Positions 34,024 through 46,897 of a stretch of 64,000 nucleotides of DNA are shown here, piece after piece. The notes beneath the pieces are model-generated. The model saw only the letters and a list, made by a program, of their open reading frames with translations. It searched no databases and was not told the origin of the DNA. The translations under genes and the position numbers were made by a program. The stretch comes from Parashewanella sp965200795. GTDB lineage: Bacteria > Pseudomonadota > Gammaproteobacteria > Enterobacterales > Shewanellaceae. The number at the start of each line of letters is the position of its first letter. Position 1 is the stretch's first letter. The stretch covers positions 248,001 to 312,000 of the forward strand of contig CBDAVB010000005.1 in assembly GCA_965200795.1 (NCBI GenBank), read 5' to 3'.

Positions 34024-35442
34024 ATGTCCTATACAATGTCCTTAAAAAAAGAAAATATATTAATATTAGAATCACTTGAAAAGTCAGGTATTCCGCTGAG
34101 TATTGGACAACTAGCAGATAAACTTGCTATTTCTATACATAAAAAAACACTACAACGTCGTTTAGTTCAATTAGTAGATGATGGATTCGTTTTAAAGACA
34201 GGTGAACGCCGAAATACCAAATATGCTTTAAATAAGGACAAAAAATCAGAATTATTAGGGAAATTATCTGAAGAACAAGCTGAATATCAGATAATTGAGC
34301 ACCTAATTTATTCACAAACAGCATTGTCACTACTCAGTTATTTAGACACACCTTCTTATGCAAGAGTGCAAAGTGGTTACAATCCTAAATTACTGAATGA
34401 CTACACCCCCAATGAAACCCAATATGTTTCTGATGATTTGAGAGCTAAACTGCTTTCATTAGGGAAACGATTTGATAAACGCTTGCCGGCAGGAACTTAC
34501 GCTAAAAATATAGAGCAACGCTTACTCATTGATTTATCTTATAACTCAAGTCGATTGGAAGGGAATACTTACTCAAAGCTTGATATTGAGAAGCTTATTG
34601 AAAGTGGACTAACCGCTGATGGTAAGATCCATGAAGAAACTGTGATGATCCTTAATCACAAAGAAGCCATTCTTTTTTTAGTTGAAAACGCAGAAGAAAT
34701 TGAGCTAAACAGCTTTACCATCCGCAATCTCCACTATTTATTATCGCAAGATTTACTCAACAATCCTGAAGTCTGCGGTAATGTAAGACAAGTTGAAGTC
34801 ACTATTGGAAAGAGTGCTTATTTGCCTCTGAACAACCCTCATCAATTGCAAGAATTTCTTGATATTTTACTTAGAAAAGCCCAACTGATTATTGATCCAT
34901 TTGAGCAAAGCTTCTTTCTATTGCTGCATTTATCTTATTTACAAGCCTTTGAGGATGTCAACAAACGCACCGCACGACTGGCTTGTAATATTGCTTTCAT
35001 TAAGGACAACTTGTGTCCTTTAAGTTTTATTGATGTCCCAAATGAAGATTACTTTAAAGCCCTACTCTATTTTTATGAAAAGAATAATGTCCAACCCGCA
35101 TTGGAATTGTATGAATGGGCATATTCAAGATCTTGTCAGCAATACGAAGTCGTTAAAGCATCGCTTGGGGAAATCGACACTTATCGTATTCAATATAGAA
35201 ACGAACGCAAACAAGCAATGGGTGAAGTCATTCGTAGGCAATTGCAAGGAAAATCGATAGAACATTTTTTACAGCAATTTTGTATCGAAAACGATATTGA
35301 ATCACCAGACAAATTTGTTGTGATGACCGAAAATGACTTAAAACAACTGCACAGCGGAGCTATTATCGGTTTAGGAATAACAAAAAATACGTTTGATGAG
35401 TGGAAGCAAAATAACGACCGTTTTGTAGGTCAATCAACGTAG
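34024..35442 (+). CDS. Fic-domain protein with N-terminal winged HTH
   Basis: This 472-residue protein has a wHTH (residues 5-65), a helical linker and a Fic domain. The inhibitory alpha-helix motif SSRLEGN (about residues 175-181) marks a class II Fic protein. The Fic core reads LSYLQAFEDVNKRTAR near residue 305, with Gln where the catalytic His of HxFx(D/E)GN(G/K)R is expected. AMP-transfer may therefore be lost or altered; the closest canonical form is the Doc/NKR variant. The ATG at 34024 is used; one at 34036 is also possible. Confidence 0.87.
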   Translation: MSYTMSLKKENILILESLEKSGIPLSIGQLADKLAISIHKKTLQRRLVQLVDDGFVLKTGERRNTKYALNKDKKSELLGKLSEEQAEYQIIEHLIYSQTALSLLSYLDTPSYARVQSGYNPKLLNDYTPNETQYVSDDLRAKLLSLGKRFDKRLPAGTYAKNIEQRLLIDLSYNSSRLEGNTYSKLDIEKLIESGLTADGKIHEETVMILNHKEAILFLVENAEEIELNSFTIRNLHYLLSQDLLNNPEVCGNVRQVEVTIGKSAYLPLNNPHQLQEFLDILLRKAQLIIDPFEQSFFLLLHLSYLQAFEDVNKRTARLACNIAFIKDNLCPLSFIDVPNEDYFKALLYFYEKNNVQPALELYEWAYSRSCQQYEVVKASLGEIDTYRIQYRNERKQAMGEVIRRQLQGKSIEHFLQQFCIENDIESPDKFVVMTENDLKQLHSGAIIGLGITKNTFDEWKQNNDRFVGQST

Positions 35443-35450
35443 TAATTACA

Positions 35451-35573
35451 GTTTATATTAAGTTTTTCAGATAAAGAGCACTGTTTATATCAAGTTTTTC
35501 ACCATAATTGCTTTTTATATTAAGTTTTTCATCACTCACTACATCTGAACTTTTGTAAACGTCGAGTTTTTCA
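35451..35573. repeat. Iteron-like direct repeats
   Basis: Four copies of about 19 bp of the form GTTTATATTAAGTTTTTCA start at 35451, 35483, 35513 and 35555; the last is diverged in its first half but ends GAGTTTTTCA. Spacings of 32, 30 and 42 bp approximate three to four helical turns. They lie directly after the fic stop in AT-rich DNA, like a replication origin or regulator-binding array. Confidence 0.7.
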
Positions 35574-36200
35574 ATAAACAAATATCCAAGTAAAGAATTG
35601 AACTACCAGTGGGATAAAAATCAGAATTCCCTTTTGATCACTGTAAATCACCTTTTATAGGTGATCGTTGTTCAAAAATATGATGCTGATTTTAAATAAG
35701 TAAATATTAGGTTTATCGTAAAATCACCTAAATTACTGGTTTGCGCTCCCCAATATAAGTATTTATATCAGTGATGGATAAACATTCAGACTCAAGAAAT
35801 AGTGCAATAGTAAATTTGAGTAAAAGAAAAAAGCCTTTACCAACACTGAATACACAATTTCTAAATTTATAGCTTCAGGCATGAAGCTGAAATACTCACA
35901 TGATTTATTTTCATCTGGGCTTTTTTCTCAAAGTGTCCCACCAATGCCCCACTGACTATACATCAACCAGATGATAAATAAGGATTTTGCACTTTATGTA
36001 TTGGTAAATTCTTAACTGCGAGATCCCTAAGAAGCCGTGGGGTTGACAGGCAACTTGCTTGGAATACAGCCAAGTCAGCGAAAGATCCATGGCGAATTAG
36101 TGGAAGCAAAGCGCTTTATTTTGCTTTACCAAACAGGTACTTTAGACACATGGGGCTGCCTGAGATATCAAATCGGGCAGCAAATGAAGAATAAGAAAAT

Positions 36201-36277
36201 GAACCGCCGTGCTACGTGATCCGTATGGCCGGTGGTGTGGGAGGAGAGGTGTCGTGAGGCATCTCCCTATCCCGATT
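36201..36277 (+). ncRNA. Group II intron 3' end (domains V-VI), remnant
   Basis: Domain V is read as GAACCGCCGTG...GGCCGGTGGTGT, with ACCGCC (36203-36208) pairing with GGTGGT (36231-36236). Domain VI follows as GGAGAGGTGTC/GGCATCTCCC with an unpaired A, ending in CCCGATT. This is the usual 3' terminus of bacterial ORF-containing group II introns. No reverse transcriptase frame remains upstream, so it is a truncated copy. Confidence 0.62.
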
Positions 36278-36361
36278 AGGTGCTCCCAAAAATCTGATAT
36301 ACACTATTCATATTATGGTCTAAAATAAGGCATTATATTGGCTCTTTTATGAAGGTGGGAT

Positions 36362-36613
36362 ATGAGACAAGTATTAGCTGATTGTTCTGCAAGCATCTCA
36401 GAACTAAAGAAAAACCCAACTGCACTCTTGAATGACTCTGAGGGTTCACCTATTGCAATCCTGAATCACAATAAGCCTGCAGCTTACCTGATTCCAGCAG
36501 AAACTTATGAGTGGATGGTTGAACTCATTGATGATTTTCAGCTTGCAAAACTAGTCGAAGAAAGACTTAAGGATAAAGATCAGGCTGTGGAAGTTAATCT
36601 TGATGACTTATAA
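36362..36613 (+). CDS. RelB/Phd-YefM-family antitoxin
   Basis: This 83-residue protein has a Phd/YefM-like N-terminal DNA-binding part (CSASISELKKNPTALLNDSEGSPIAILNHNKPAAYLIP) and a helical, acidic C-terminus that would wrap the toxin. GGTGGG precedes the ATG. It overlaps the toxin start by 11 bases. It represses its own promoter and neutralises the RelE partner. Confidence 0.9.
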   Translation: MRQVLADCSASISELKKNPTALLNDSEGSPIAILNHNKPAAYLIPAETYEWMVELIDDFQLAKLVEERLKDKDQAVEVNLDDL

Positions 36614-36893
36614 GCTCAAGTTTCTTCCAGCAGCACTCAAAGAGTGGAAAAAATTAGGTTACCCTATTCAGGCTCAATTCAAGAAAAAATTGAAGGAGAG
36701 GCTGATAAATCCTCATGTTCCTTCAGCCAAACTAAAAGGCTATGATCAAGTTTACAAAATCAAACTCAGAACTGCAGGTTATAGATTAGCCTATGAAGTT
36801 ATTGATGATGAGCTTGTCGTATATATTTTAGCCGTCGGCAAGCGAGAGAAAGATTCAGTTTACAAAATTTTGGGTAAAAGACTAAATCATTGA
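36603..36893 (+). CDS. RelE/ParE-family toxin
   Basis: This 96-residue protein has the RelE fold pattern (LKFLPAALKEWKKLG...AKLKGYDQVYKIKLRTAGYRLAYEV...VVYILAVGKREKDSVYK) and a basic pI, with the terminal Arg and Tyr positions typical of ribosome-dependent mRNases. ATG 36603 is used rather than TTG 36600. The pair likely stabilises the mobile region. Confidence 0.92.
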   Translation: MTYKLKFLPAALKEWKKLGYPIQAQFKKKLKERLINPHVPSAKLKGYDQVYKIKLRTAGYRLAYEVIDDELVVYILAVGKREKDSVYKILGKRLNH

Positions 36894-36900
36894 GCACGCA

Positions 36901-36954
36901 CATAACAAATAAGGATAGGCGTAGCGCAGCCTGCGCCTTATCTGGTTGTTGAAC
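36901..36954. other. attC-like palindromic site after relBE
   Basis: The span CATAACAAATAAGG...CCTTATCTGGTTGTTGAAC folds with AACAA/TTGTT and ATAAGG/CCTTAT arms, unpaired bases on one side, and a terminal GTTGAAC that fits GTTRRRY. This recalls an integron attC behind a toxin-antitoxin cassette. The left RYYYAAC box is imperfect and no integron integrase is present. It could instead be a terminator. Confidence 0.3.
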
Positions 36955-37161
36955 CAGCCCGTTCCACTTGTATATGCAAATATCTCTGAAATAAATCTAT
37001 GATCTAAGTGAGACGTTATTCGACTCACTTTTCTTTAGATGTGTCAGAGCTTTAGCGGCGATCTCTCGATACTTATTACCACTAATAACTTGTAACGATT
37101 GCTGTCGGTTTATCTGCTTATTACTGTTCCGGTGTTTGCCAACATAGTTGTCGCCTCACCT

Positions 37162-37316
37162 TAGGGATCTCGCAGTTCATAAGATACCAATTTAAATTTC
37201 AGCACTTCATTTGTCATACCTGCGAAAGCAGAAAAATTAACCAAAGAAACCGGACTCCAACTTTCGCTGGAGTGACGGTATATTTGGTATGAATTCTTCT
37301 GCGACGTCCCTAAGAT
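37162..37316. repeat. MITE-like unit with CTTAGGGA..TCGCAG ends
   Basis: The left end CTTAGGGATCTCGCAG and the right end, read inward, CTTAGGGACGTCGCAG bracket 155 bp. ATACCAA lies inside both ends. The core holds the palindrome-rich CTCCAACTTTCGCTGGAGTGAC. A solo end occurs at 36016-36032. Confidence 0.6.
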
Positions 37317-37412
37317 GATTTGGCAGTTCACAACTGAGGAGGCACGTATCAAGTTAAAGAAGCTTTACCCCGTCCTTCCAGGGTACAGTTAGCCTTTTAA
37401 CAGAATTAAACT

Positions 37413-37445
37413 GATTAACGAAATCCTGTTACACTTTCGTTAATC
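37413..37445. promoter_or_regulatory. Perfect 11-bp inverted repeat
   Basis: GATTAACGAAA and TTTCGTTAATC flank an 11-base spacer. There is no U-tract, so it looks more like a protein-binding or recombination site than a terminator. Confidence 0.4.
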
Positions 37446-37653
37446 AAAATGAAAAAAGCTAGAGTCCTACTGGCTTGCCAAAGGGTGGGAGGAAGCATTT
37501 TGTTCAGAAATTACAGACTTATTAATTAGTTGTGAATAAAAGTTGTATAAGAGTTTAAAACAATAAAAATCAATACAAGATTTTTAGCTCTCCTATGACT
37601 AAGGCTTAGCAAAAGAGCTTGAAGTATTGAATTCAAATGGACGGAGTACTAGA

Positions 37654-37866
37654 CTAGTACTCCGTCCAGTTACATTTGATGTTTTCATTGGTTCGTAACG
37701 CAGCCAGATGGCCGCTTTACGAATCACCCTCCGGGCTCAAGGCAGAACGCCCGTTTCTCTTCGTTGCAGTGACTTGAAATACTCCGGTATATCTTCGCCA
37801 CTACGCCTTGAACCGGACGTTCAGCCTTGAGCTGAAGCTAACAAATGCAACTGGACGGAGTACTAG
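37654..37866. repeat. MITE-like repeat, family A, copy 1
   Basis: The 213-bp unit has near-perfect terminal inverted repeats beginning CTAGTACTCCGTCCAGTT at both ends. A solo end in opposite orientation lies immediately to the left (37634-37652). A related ~183-bp copy is at 47944-48126. Confidence 0.75.
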
Positions 37867-38008
37867 CTGTTCAATTAATTTCATAAAGCCTCTCATATTG
37901 CTGATGAACATTTTATTCCGAATGATCTTATTCTCCGTAATCAAGGTAAGGCGATAAGCAAGCTAGCCCCAAATGAAATAACAGCTTTTTTGTGCGTAGG
38001 TAAAAACG

Positions 38009-38042
38009 AAAAAAGCCCTGGCATTTCTGCCAGGGCTTTTTT
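38009..38042 (-). terminator. Intrinsic terminator of the rrn operon
   Basis: AAAAAAGCCCTGGC-ATTTCT-GCCAGGGCTTTTTT is an eight-bp GC-rich stem with a U-tract on the minus strand. It lies about 80 bases after the 5S gene. Confidence 0.88.
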
Positions 38043-38120
38043 ACTGTTTTTGCTTCACTTTTTTGTATTACTTTCTGATAAAAAGTAATAACCGCGGGTA
38101 AAAGTGAAAACCAAAGTGGC

Positions 38121-38237
38121 GTCTGGCAATGACCTACTCTCACATGGGGAGACCCCACACTACCATCGGCGAGGCCGCGTTTCACTTCTGAGTTCGGGAT
38201 GGATTCAGGTGGTGCCGCGGCTCTGTTGTCACCAGAC
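38121..38237 (-). rRNA. rrf: 5S ribosomal RNA
   Basis: The minus strand starts GTCTGGTGACAACAGAGCC and contains the conserved CCCATGCC-type loop as CCATCCCGAACTCAGAAGTG and GGTAGTGTGGGGTCTCCCC. The ends pair as a GTCTGG/CCAGAC helix. It is the last gene of the operon; no tRNA is seen after it. Confidence 0.95.
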
Positions 38238-38374
38238 AAATTCTGCTTTTGCTTTTAATCTCTTAAAAACAAAGTTAATCCGGAAAGCCAATGTTTAATC
38301 TTTTTCAGTTCTTACTTTATCAAGTATCTGATATCCAGCTAAGGTCAGCTTATCGCAAAACCCATTAGGGTTGT

Positions 38375-41309
<2,935 letters not shown>

Positions 41310-41675
41310 ATACAACACTAATAAGTCTTACTTTCTATAAAAGAAAGCTCAAGCTCTTAGCGTGAATAGCGCAACTTGCTGGTTTGATAAACGTCTTTCG
41401 ACGTTCGCCTTAGTTAGAATATTCAAGACACTTAATAAAGTGCTGAGAACTTCTTTTAGTATTTGTCAAAATACTAGTTTTAATAACCGATTCTAAATAA
41501 AGAGTCGATTACTAAAGGATTTTTGAGATTTTGTATTACACAACAATTAATTTAATTAATCGCTGGTATTACTATCAGCTTTCCGAATTGTTAAAGAACA
41601 AACAACACCGTAAAGATGTGTTTATGCATACAAGCATATCTGTGTGAACACTCCACAAAGCAGACATCGTGTCGG
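41310..41675 (-). other. 16S-23S spacer without tRNA
   Basis: The 366-bp spacer contains an antitermination boxA (TGTTCTTTAACAA on the minus strand, 41588-41600). I find no tRNA-Ile, -Ala or -Glu: no T-loop GGTTCGAATCC-type sequence is present on either strand. Confidence 0.7.
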
Positions 41676-43270
<1,595 letters not shown>

Positions 43271-43510
43271 AAAAGTTTTTTTGTGTTCAGCCTAATCTGA
43301 ACGACTCAATGAATTCTGTCGCTTTAGGTCTTCATCTTTTTAGAAAAAAGATAAAAACAAAAAGTTTTTGCATGTCCAAAGTTAATTAAAACTTTGAAAG
43401 TTTGCGTGAACATCATCATTGATAGAATTTTTTGGTTCTTCAATTCTTCTGAAAGAAATGTAGAACTTCGATGTTCTATCTCCGCGAGTGCTCACACAGA
43501 TTTGCTTGAT

Positions 43511-43527
43511 AAATTTTTAAAGAGCAA
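43511..43527 (-). promoter_or_regulatory. rrn leader boxA
   Basis: TTGCTCTTTAAAAATTT on the minus strand, 240 bases before 16S, is the Nus-dependent antitermination boxA. Confidence 0.8.
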
Positions 43528-43567
43528 CCGCTTTCGAATCGTTGTTCTCAGCGGGTCAGGGCTGCGT

Positions 43568-43595
43568 ATTCTACGCATTTCCCCGTGGTCGTCAA
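43568..43595 (-). promoter_or_regulatory. rrn promoter proximal (P2)
   Basis: On the minus strand TTGACG is followed after 16 bases by TAGAAT. A GC-rich discriminator follows (ACGCAGCCC), as in growth-rate-controlled rRNA promoters. Confidence 0.85.
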
Positions 43596-43738
43596 CACCT
43601 TTTTTAAAGTTATTTTAAAAGAGAGTTTCGACCGATTTGAATTTGATTACATTTTCTTCAAACCCTGACTCGTCCGGCTTTGCCGCATCGCCCTTTGTTT
43701 GAGGAGCGTTGCCCGCCGCGCCGTGTCAGTGGCGGCGA

Positions 43739-43766
43739 ATTATAGGCAGCTTAAAATTTTGCGCAA
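43739..43766 (-). promoter_or_regulatory. rrn promoter distal (P1)
   Basis: On the minus strand TTGCGC and TATAAT are separated by 16 bases. An AT-rich upstream stretch suits an UP element and a GC-rich discriminator (TCGCCGCC) follows. Confidence 0.82.
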
Positions 43767-44631
43767 GGGCTTTTTTCAAAAAGTTTGCGCTCGCATAATC
43801 AACACTCAAAATGACTTTTAATTCGCCTTTAAATTTGAATCAAGTGTCCATAATATACCTATAACAGCCTGATTTAACCTATTTTTTCATTAAATTAAGT
43901 TAATCTTCTTATCATTTGACTCTCATTAATTATCTGTAACCATTAGATAGTATTTATTTTTATCGCTTGTTTAACGTAACTATTCATATTCAGCCTGAAC
44001 TAAAAAAGTATCTCAGGGTCGTCAGCAAGCTTGAAGAGTTCGGAGTGATAGCGGCGTAAAACTGTCCGCGGTCATTGTACATCAACAATTTTTTTCTACG
44101 CTTGAGAACGTATCCGACTGAGCTTTTTACCGTGAAAATAGCCGCTAATAATTATTCCCAAGCCTTTTAAAGAAAGCGTATAAGCCAAAAATTACTTCGT
44201 TTTTAGCTTCAGGTTGAAAATAACCGTTCAACTTCGGCGCAAATGAATTTCATTTTGTAGGGTGATAGAAAAACCGAAGTCACATTGAACACTCATGACA
44301 CCTGCACCTATCATGAACGTTTAGGTTAAAACACATTCAAACTCTGCCGCTGAAAAGAGATACCTTTAGTTAACTTGGAATTTACAAGGTTTGCTACTGC
44401 AAGATTACGAGGTGCGACTACTAATTCATAATTATCATTTAAATATGCAACACATCTTATTCAATCTAAAAAACTGAGTGAATTATTTTACAGAGCTGAA
44501 TTATACCGGTAAGCTTGCGGCAGACTTATCGCTAACTTTTATTTGATATAGTAATTAGTGATTGCATATTTAGTGAATAAGCACCTCATGCTCTATTCAG
44601 AATATTTATTCTTCTTTTGAGGCTTCAAAAC
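43767..44631. other. Intergenic region between rrn promoter and yjiH-like gene
   Basis: About 860 bases without a credible gene. A short block CGCTTGAGAACGTATCCGAC (44098-44117) recurs with few changes at 54386-54405, a dispersed repeat. The promoter of the following gene must lie at the right end. Confidence 0.55.
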
Positions 44632-45990
44632 GTGGAAGAGCAAAAACAAAAAAATAACATAAAAACCATTTTAACTTTCCTGCTGCCGTCGCTGATCGGG
44701 CTGTTTCTATTTATGACGCCAGTCAGTCATGACGGCAATATCACAATTCCAATCGCGGTTGCCGCAAAGCTGGTACATAGTGAATTTAAACATATCGCCT
44801 TACCTTTAATTACATTCATTGTCATCGGCATGGGCGTAATTACCATTGTGGCTAAGCTGATCAAACCTAAACTTATCACAGATCATCATTTTTTGAATGA
44901 CCTGCTAAACCCGAATTGGTTTTGGACCGTTATTCGTGTTATCGGTTCAGTATTTATTGCGTTTAACTTTTTTGAAATCGGGCCTTCTGAATTACGCACA
45001 GCTGATACCGGCGGGCTGGTTTTCCGTGATCTTTTACCGGTTTTATTCTCTGTATTTATTATTGCAGGCCTGTTGTTACCACTGCTGCTAAACTACGGTT
45101 TACTTGAAATTGCGGGAGCTATACTCACTAAAGTTATGCGTCCGGTTTTCAAACTGCCGGGACGAAGCGCCATCGGCTGTATCACTTCTTGGCTGGGAGA
45201 TGGCAGCGTTGGTATTTTAATGACAGCGAAGCAATACGAGAACAACATCTTTACCCAGCGTGAAGCGGCCGTGATTGCCACCACTTTCTCAGCGGTGTCG
45301 ATTACTTTTAGTTTGGTGGTGATTGCGCAGGTTAACTTAGAGAGCTACTTCTTACCTTTTTATCTGACTGTTTGTTTTGCCGGTATTATCGCCGCAATCA
45401 TCGTGCCGAAACTGCCGCCCTTGTCCCGCAAAAAGGACATGTTTTTAAACGGTGAGCCGCGAGTTAAGGATGATGATTTGATCCCGCCAGGACGAGGCTC
45501 TTTATCCTGGGGATATGAACTGGCACTGAAAAAAGCTGAGCGGGCGCCGAACGTTAAGCAGTTCTTCCGGGAAGGTTTTAAGAACGTGATTGATATGGTG
45601 TTTGGTATTTTGCCTGTTGTTATGGCTATCGGCACTATCGCACTGGTGATTGCCGACACAACACCTTTGTTTGAGTATTTAGGTAAACCCTTTATTCCGC
45701 TGCTTGAATTGCTTCATATTCCTGAAGCGACAGCAGCGTCTAAAACCATCGTGGTTGGCTTTGCTGATATGTTCCTCCCGGCGATTCTTGCGTCGGGCAT
45801 TGAATCAGAAATGACACGCTTTGTGATTGCCGCGCTTTCGGTAAGTCAGCTGATTTATATGAGTGAAGTGGGCGCGTTATTGATTGGTAGTAAGATCCCG
45901 GTGAACTTCTTTGAATTACTGATCATCTTTATCTTAAGAACTTTGGTTACTCTTCCTGTTATCGCGGGGGCGGCGCATTTACTTTTTTAA
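44632..45990 (+). CDS. YjiH-family nucleoside-recognition (Gate) membrane protein
   Basis: This 452-residue polytopic membrane protein has at least nine helices. The Gate/nucleoside-recognition domain is seen in GRSAIGCITSWLGDGSVGILM and again in VGFADMFLPAILASGIESEM. The GTG at 44632, with GAGG nine bases upstream, is the best start. The substrate is not known. It is monocistronic, followed by a hairpin with a C11 tract. Confidence 0.83.
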   Translation: MEEQKQKNNIKTILTFLLPSLIGLFLFMTPVSHDGNITIPIAVAAKLVHSEFKHIALPLITFIVIGMGVITIVAKLIKPKLITDHHFLNDLLNPNWFWTVIRVIGSVFIAFNFFEIGPSELRTADTGGLVFRDLLPVLFSVFIIAGLLLPLLLNYGLLEIAGAILTKVMRPVFKLPGRSAIGCITSWLGDGSVGILMTAKQYENNIFTQREAAVIATTFSAVSITFSLVVIAQVNLESYFLPFYLTVCFAGIIAAIIVPKLPPLSRKKDMFLNGEPRVKDDDLIPPGRGSLSWGYELALKKAERAPNVKQFFREGFKNVIDMVFGILPVVMAIGTIALVIADTTPLFEYLGKPFIPLLELLHIPEATAASKTIVVGFADMFLPAILASGIESEMTRFVIAALSVSQLIYMSEVGALLIGSKIPVNFFELLIIFILRTLVTLPVIAGAAHLLF

Positions 45991-46094
45991 ACCGTCAATG
46001 TCGAAGTGTGATATCAGTAATAAAATGCGCATGATATCTAAATGCTATAAAACCGGTTCCTTCCGGTAGCGCACTGATTTTTAATAATTTTAAA

Positions 46095-46127
46095 AGGGAG
46101 GATTAGCATCTCCCCCCCCCCCTTTTA
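46095..46127 (+). terminator. Hairpin with C11 tract after the yjiH-like gene
   Basis: AAAAGGGAGGA pairs with CTCCCCCCCCCCCTTTT, followed by AATAA. The run of eleven C (46112-46122) is slip-prone and could vary in length. Confidence 0.55.
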
Positions 46128-46158
46128 ATAATCCGTTTATTTATGTTTTCGCTTCTGT

Positions 46159-46626
46159 TTACTCCGCTGTTTTATAATAAATAGGAAATACCGCCTGCCT
46201 TATATCACACTTGTATTCACTGGCTCTTAAGAAGGCGCCGCTTTTTACAACCTGTTTAAAATCAGCGTAATTCTGATCGCTGTAAAAAGTTAGTGTGCTT
46301 GTTGCCTGATACGGAATAAAATCACCCTGAAACCAATTTTGCTTACTATTTAAAGCGTAAATTTTGTTTCCGTAAGTCCCTGTTAAAACAACAAAACCAT
46401 TCACTTTATAAAAGTTGACTTGATCCAGCTCATAACGATCAGCACTTTCTGAACTTTCTGAGCCTTTTTGATCTTCAAGGCGGCATTTGTTTACAAGCAC
46501 TTTCCATCCTACGGGAGACTGACCCGAATCATCAGTGGTGTTGAACTGTTGTGAAAACGCATTAGCTAACGGAGTTAAAATAAAAATCGAAGCAGCTAAT
46601 AAGTTAAAGGAAATTTTTTTACTCAT
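46159..46626 (-). CDS. Secreted protein of unknown function, paralogue 1
   Basis: The 155-residue precursor has a signal peptide (NLLAASIFILTPLANAFSQ, cleavage near AFS-QQ) and two Cys that may form a disulphide (NKCRLED and YKCDIRQ). It shares the frame VGWKVLVNKC...DQVNFYKVNGFVVLTGTYG...AVFPIYY with the next gene. It matches no family known to me. Periplasmic or exported location is inferred. Confidence 0.72.
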   Translation of the reverse strand: MSKKISFNLLAASIFILTPLANAFSQQFNTTDDSGQSPVGWKVLVNKCRLEDQKGSESSESADRYELDQVNFYKVNGFVVLTGTYGNKIYALNSKQNWFQGDFIPYQATSTLTFYSDQNYADFKQVVKSGAFLRASEYKCDIRQAVFPIYYKTAE

Positions 46627-46897
46627 AATACTTACCTATCAATACGACTTTCACTGGCTATTAAGAAATAAAAATGACGAGAAAGTGAAAACTCTCACCC
46701 GACATTAAACCTGTATGCCTTTCGTTTTTATAATACTGTTTCTTTATAGCTTATTTTTAAATGTATTATTGTTAAGCGGACTCAGGAGATACGCCAGCCA
46801 GTGACAGAGGAAAGTATTGAGGTTACAGATGGTTAGCTGAAAGTAAACACATACCGGCCTGAGCCGGTATAAAAAATCAAAAAGAATATTTAGCCCG

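Larger units (their letters stand above)
35443..36361. other. Non-coding AT-rich region with repeats and an intron remnant
   Basis: Besides the iterons it holds a hairpin ATCACC-TTTTATA-GGTGAT (35656-35674) and the group II intron remnant near 36200. A block AACTGCGAGATCCCTAAG near 36015-36032 recurs inverted at 37162-37179. No credible gene is seen between 35574 and 36000. Confidence 0.6.
36955..38008. other. Gene-free stretch with MITE-like repeats
   Basis: About 1 kb without a credible gene between relBE and the rrn operon. It holds a 155-bp inverted-repeat unit (37162-37316), an 11-bp perfect inverted repeat (37413-37445) and a 213-bp MITE-like unit (37654-37866). A boundary of the conjugative element may lie here, but no att pair could be defined. 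Confidence 0.6.

Noticed and set aside
36037..36219. 60-codon frame upstream of relBE
   Set aside because: It overlaps the group II intron remnant, has a GTG start without a ribosome site and resembles no reverse transcriptase.
1..37000. Integrase gene for the conjugative element
   Set aside because: No tyrosine or serine recombinase motif was found in any long frame; it may lie outside the window, or the element may be a remnant.
37928..38298. Open frames of 103 and 64 codons over the 5S gene and terminator
   Set aside because: They run through the 5S gene and terminator hairpin and have no ribosome site.
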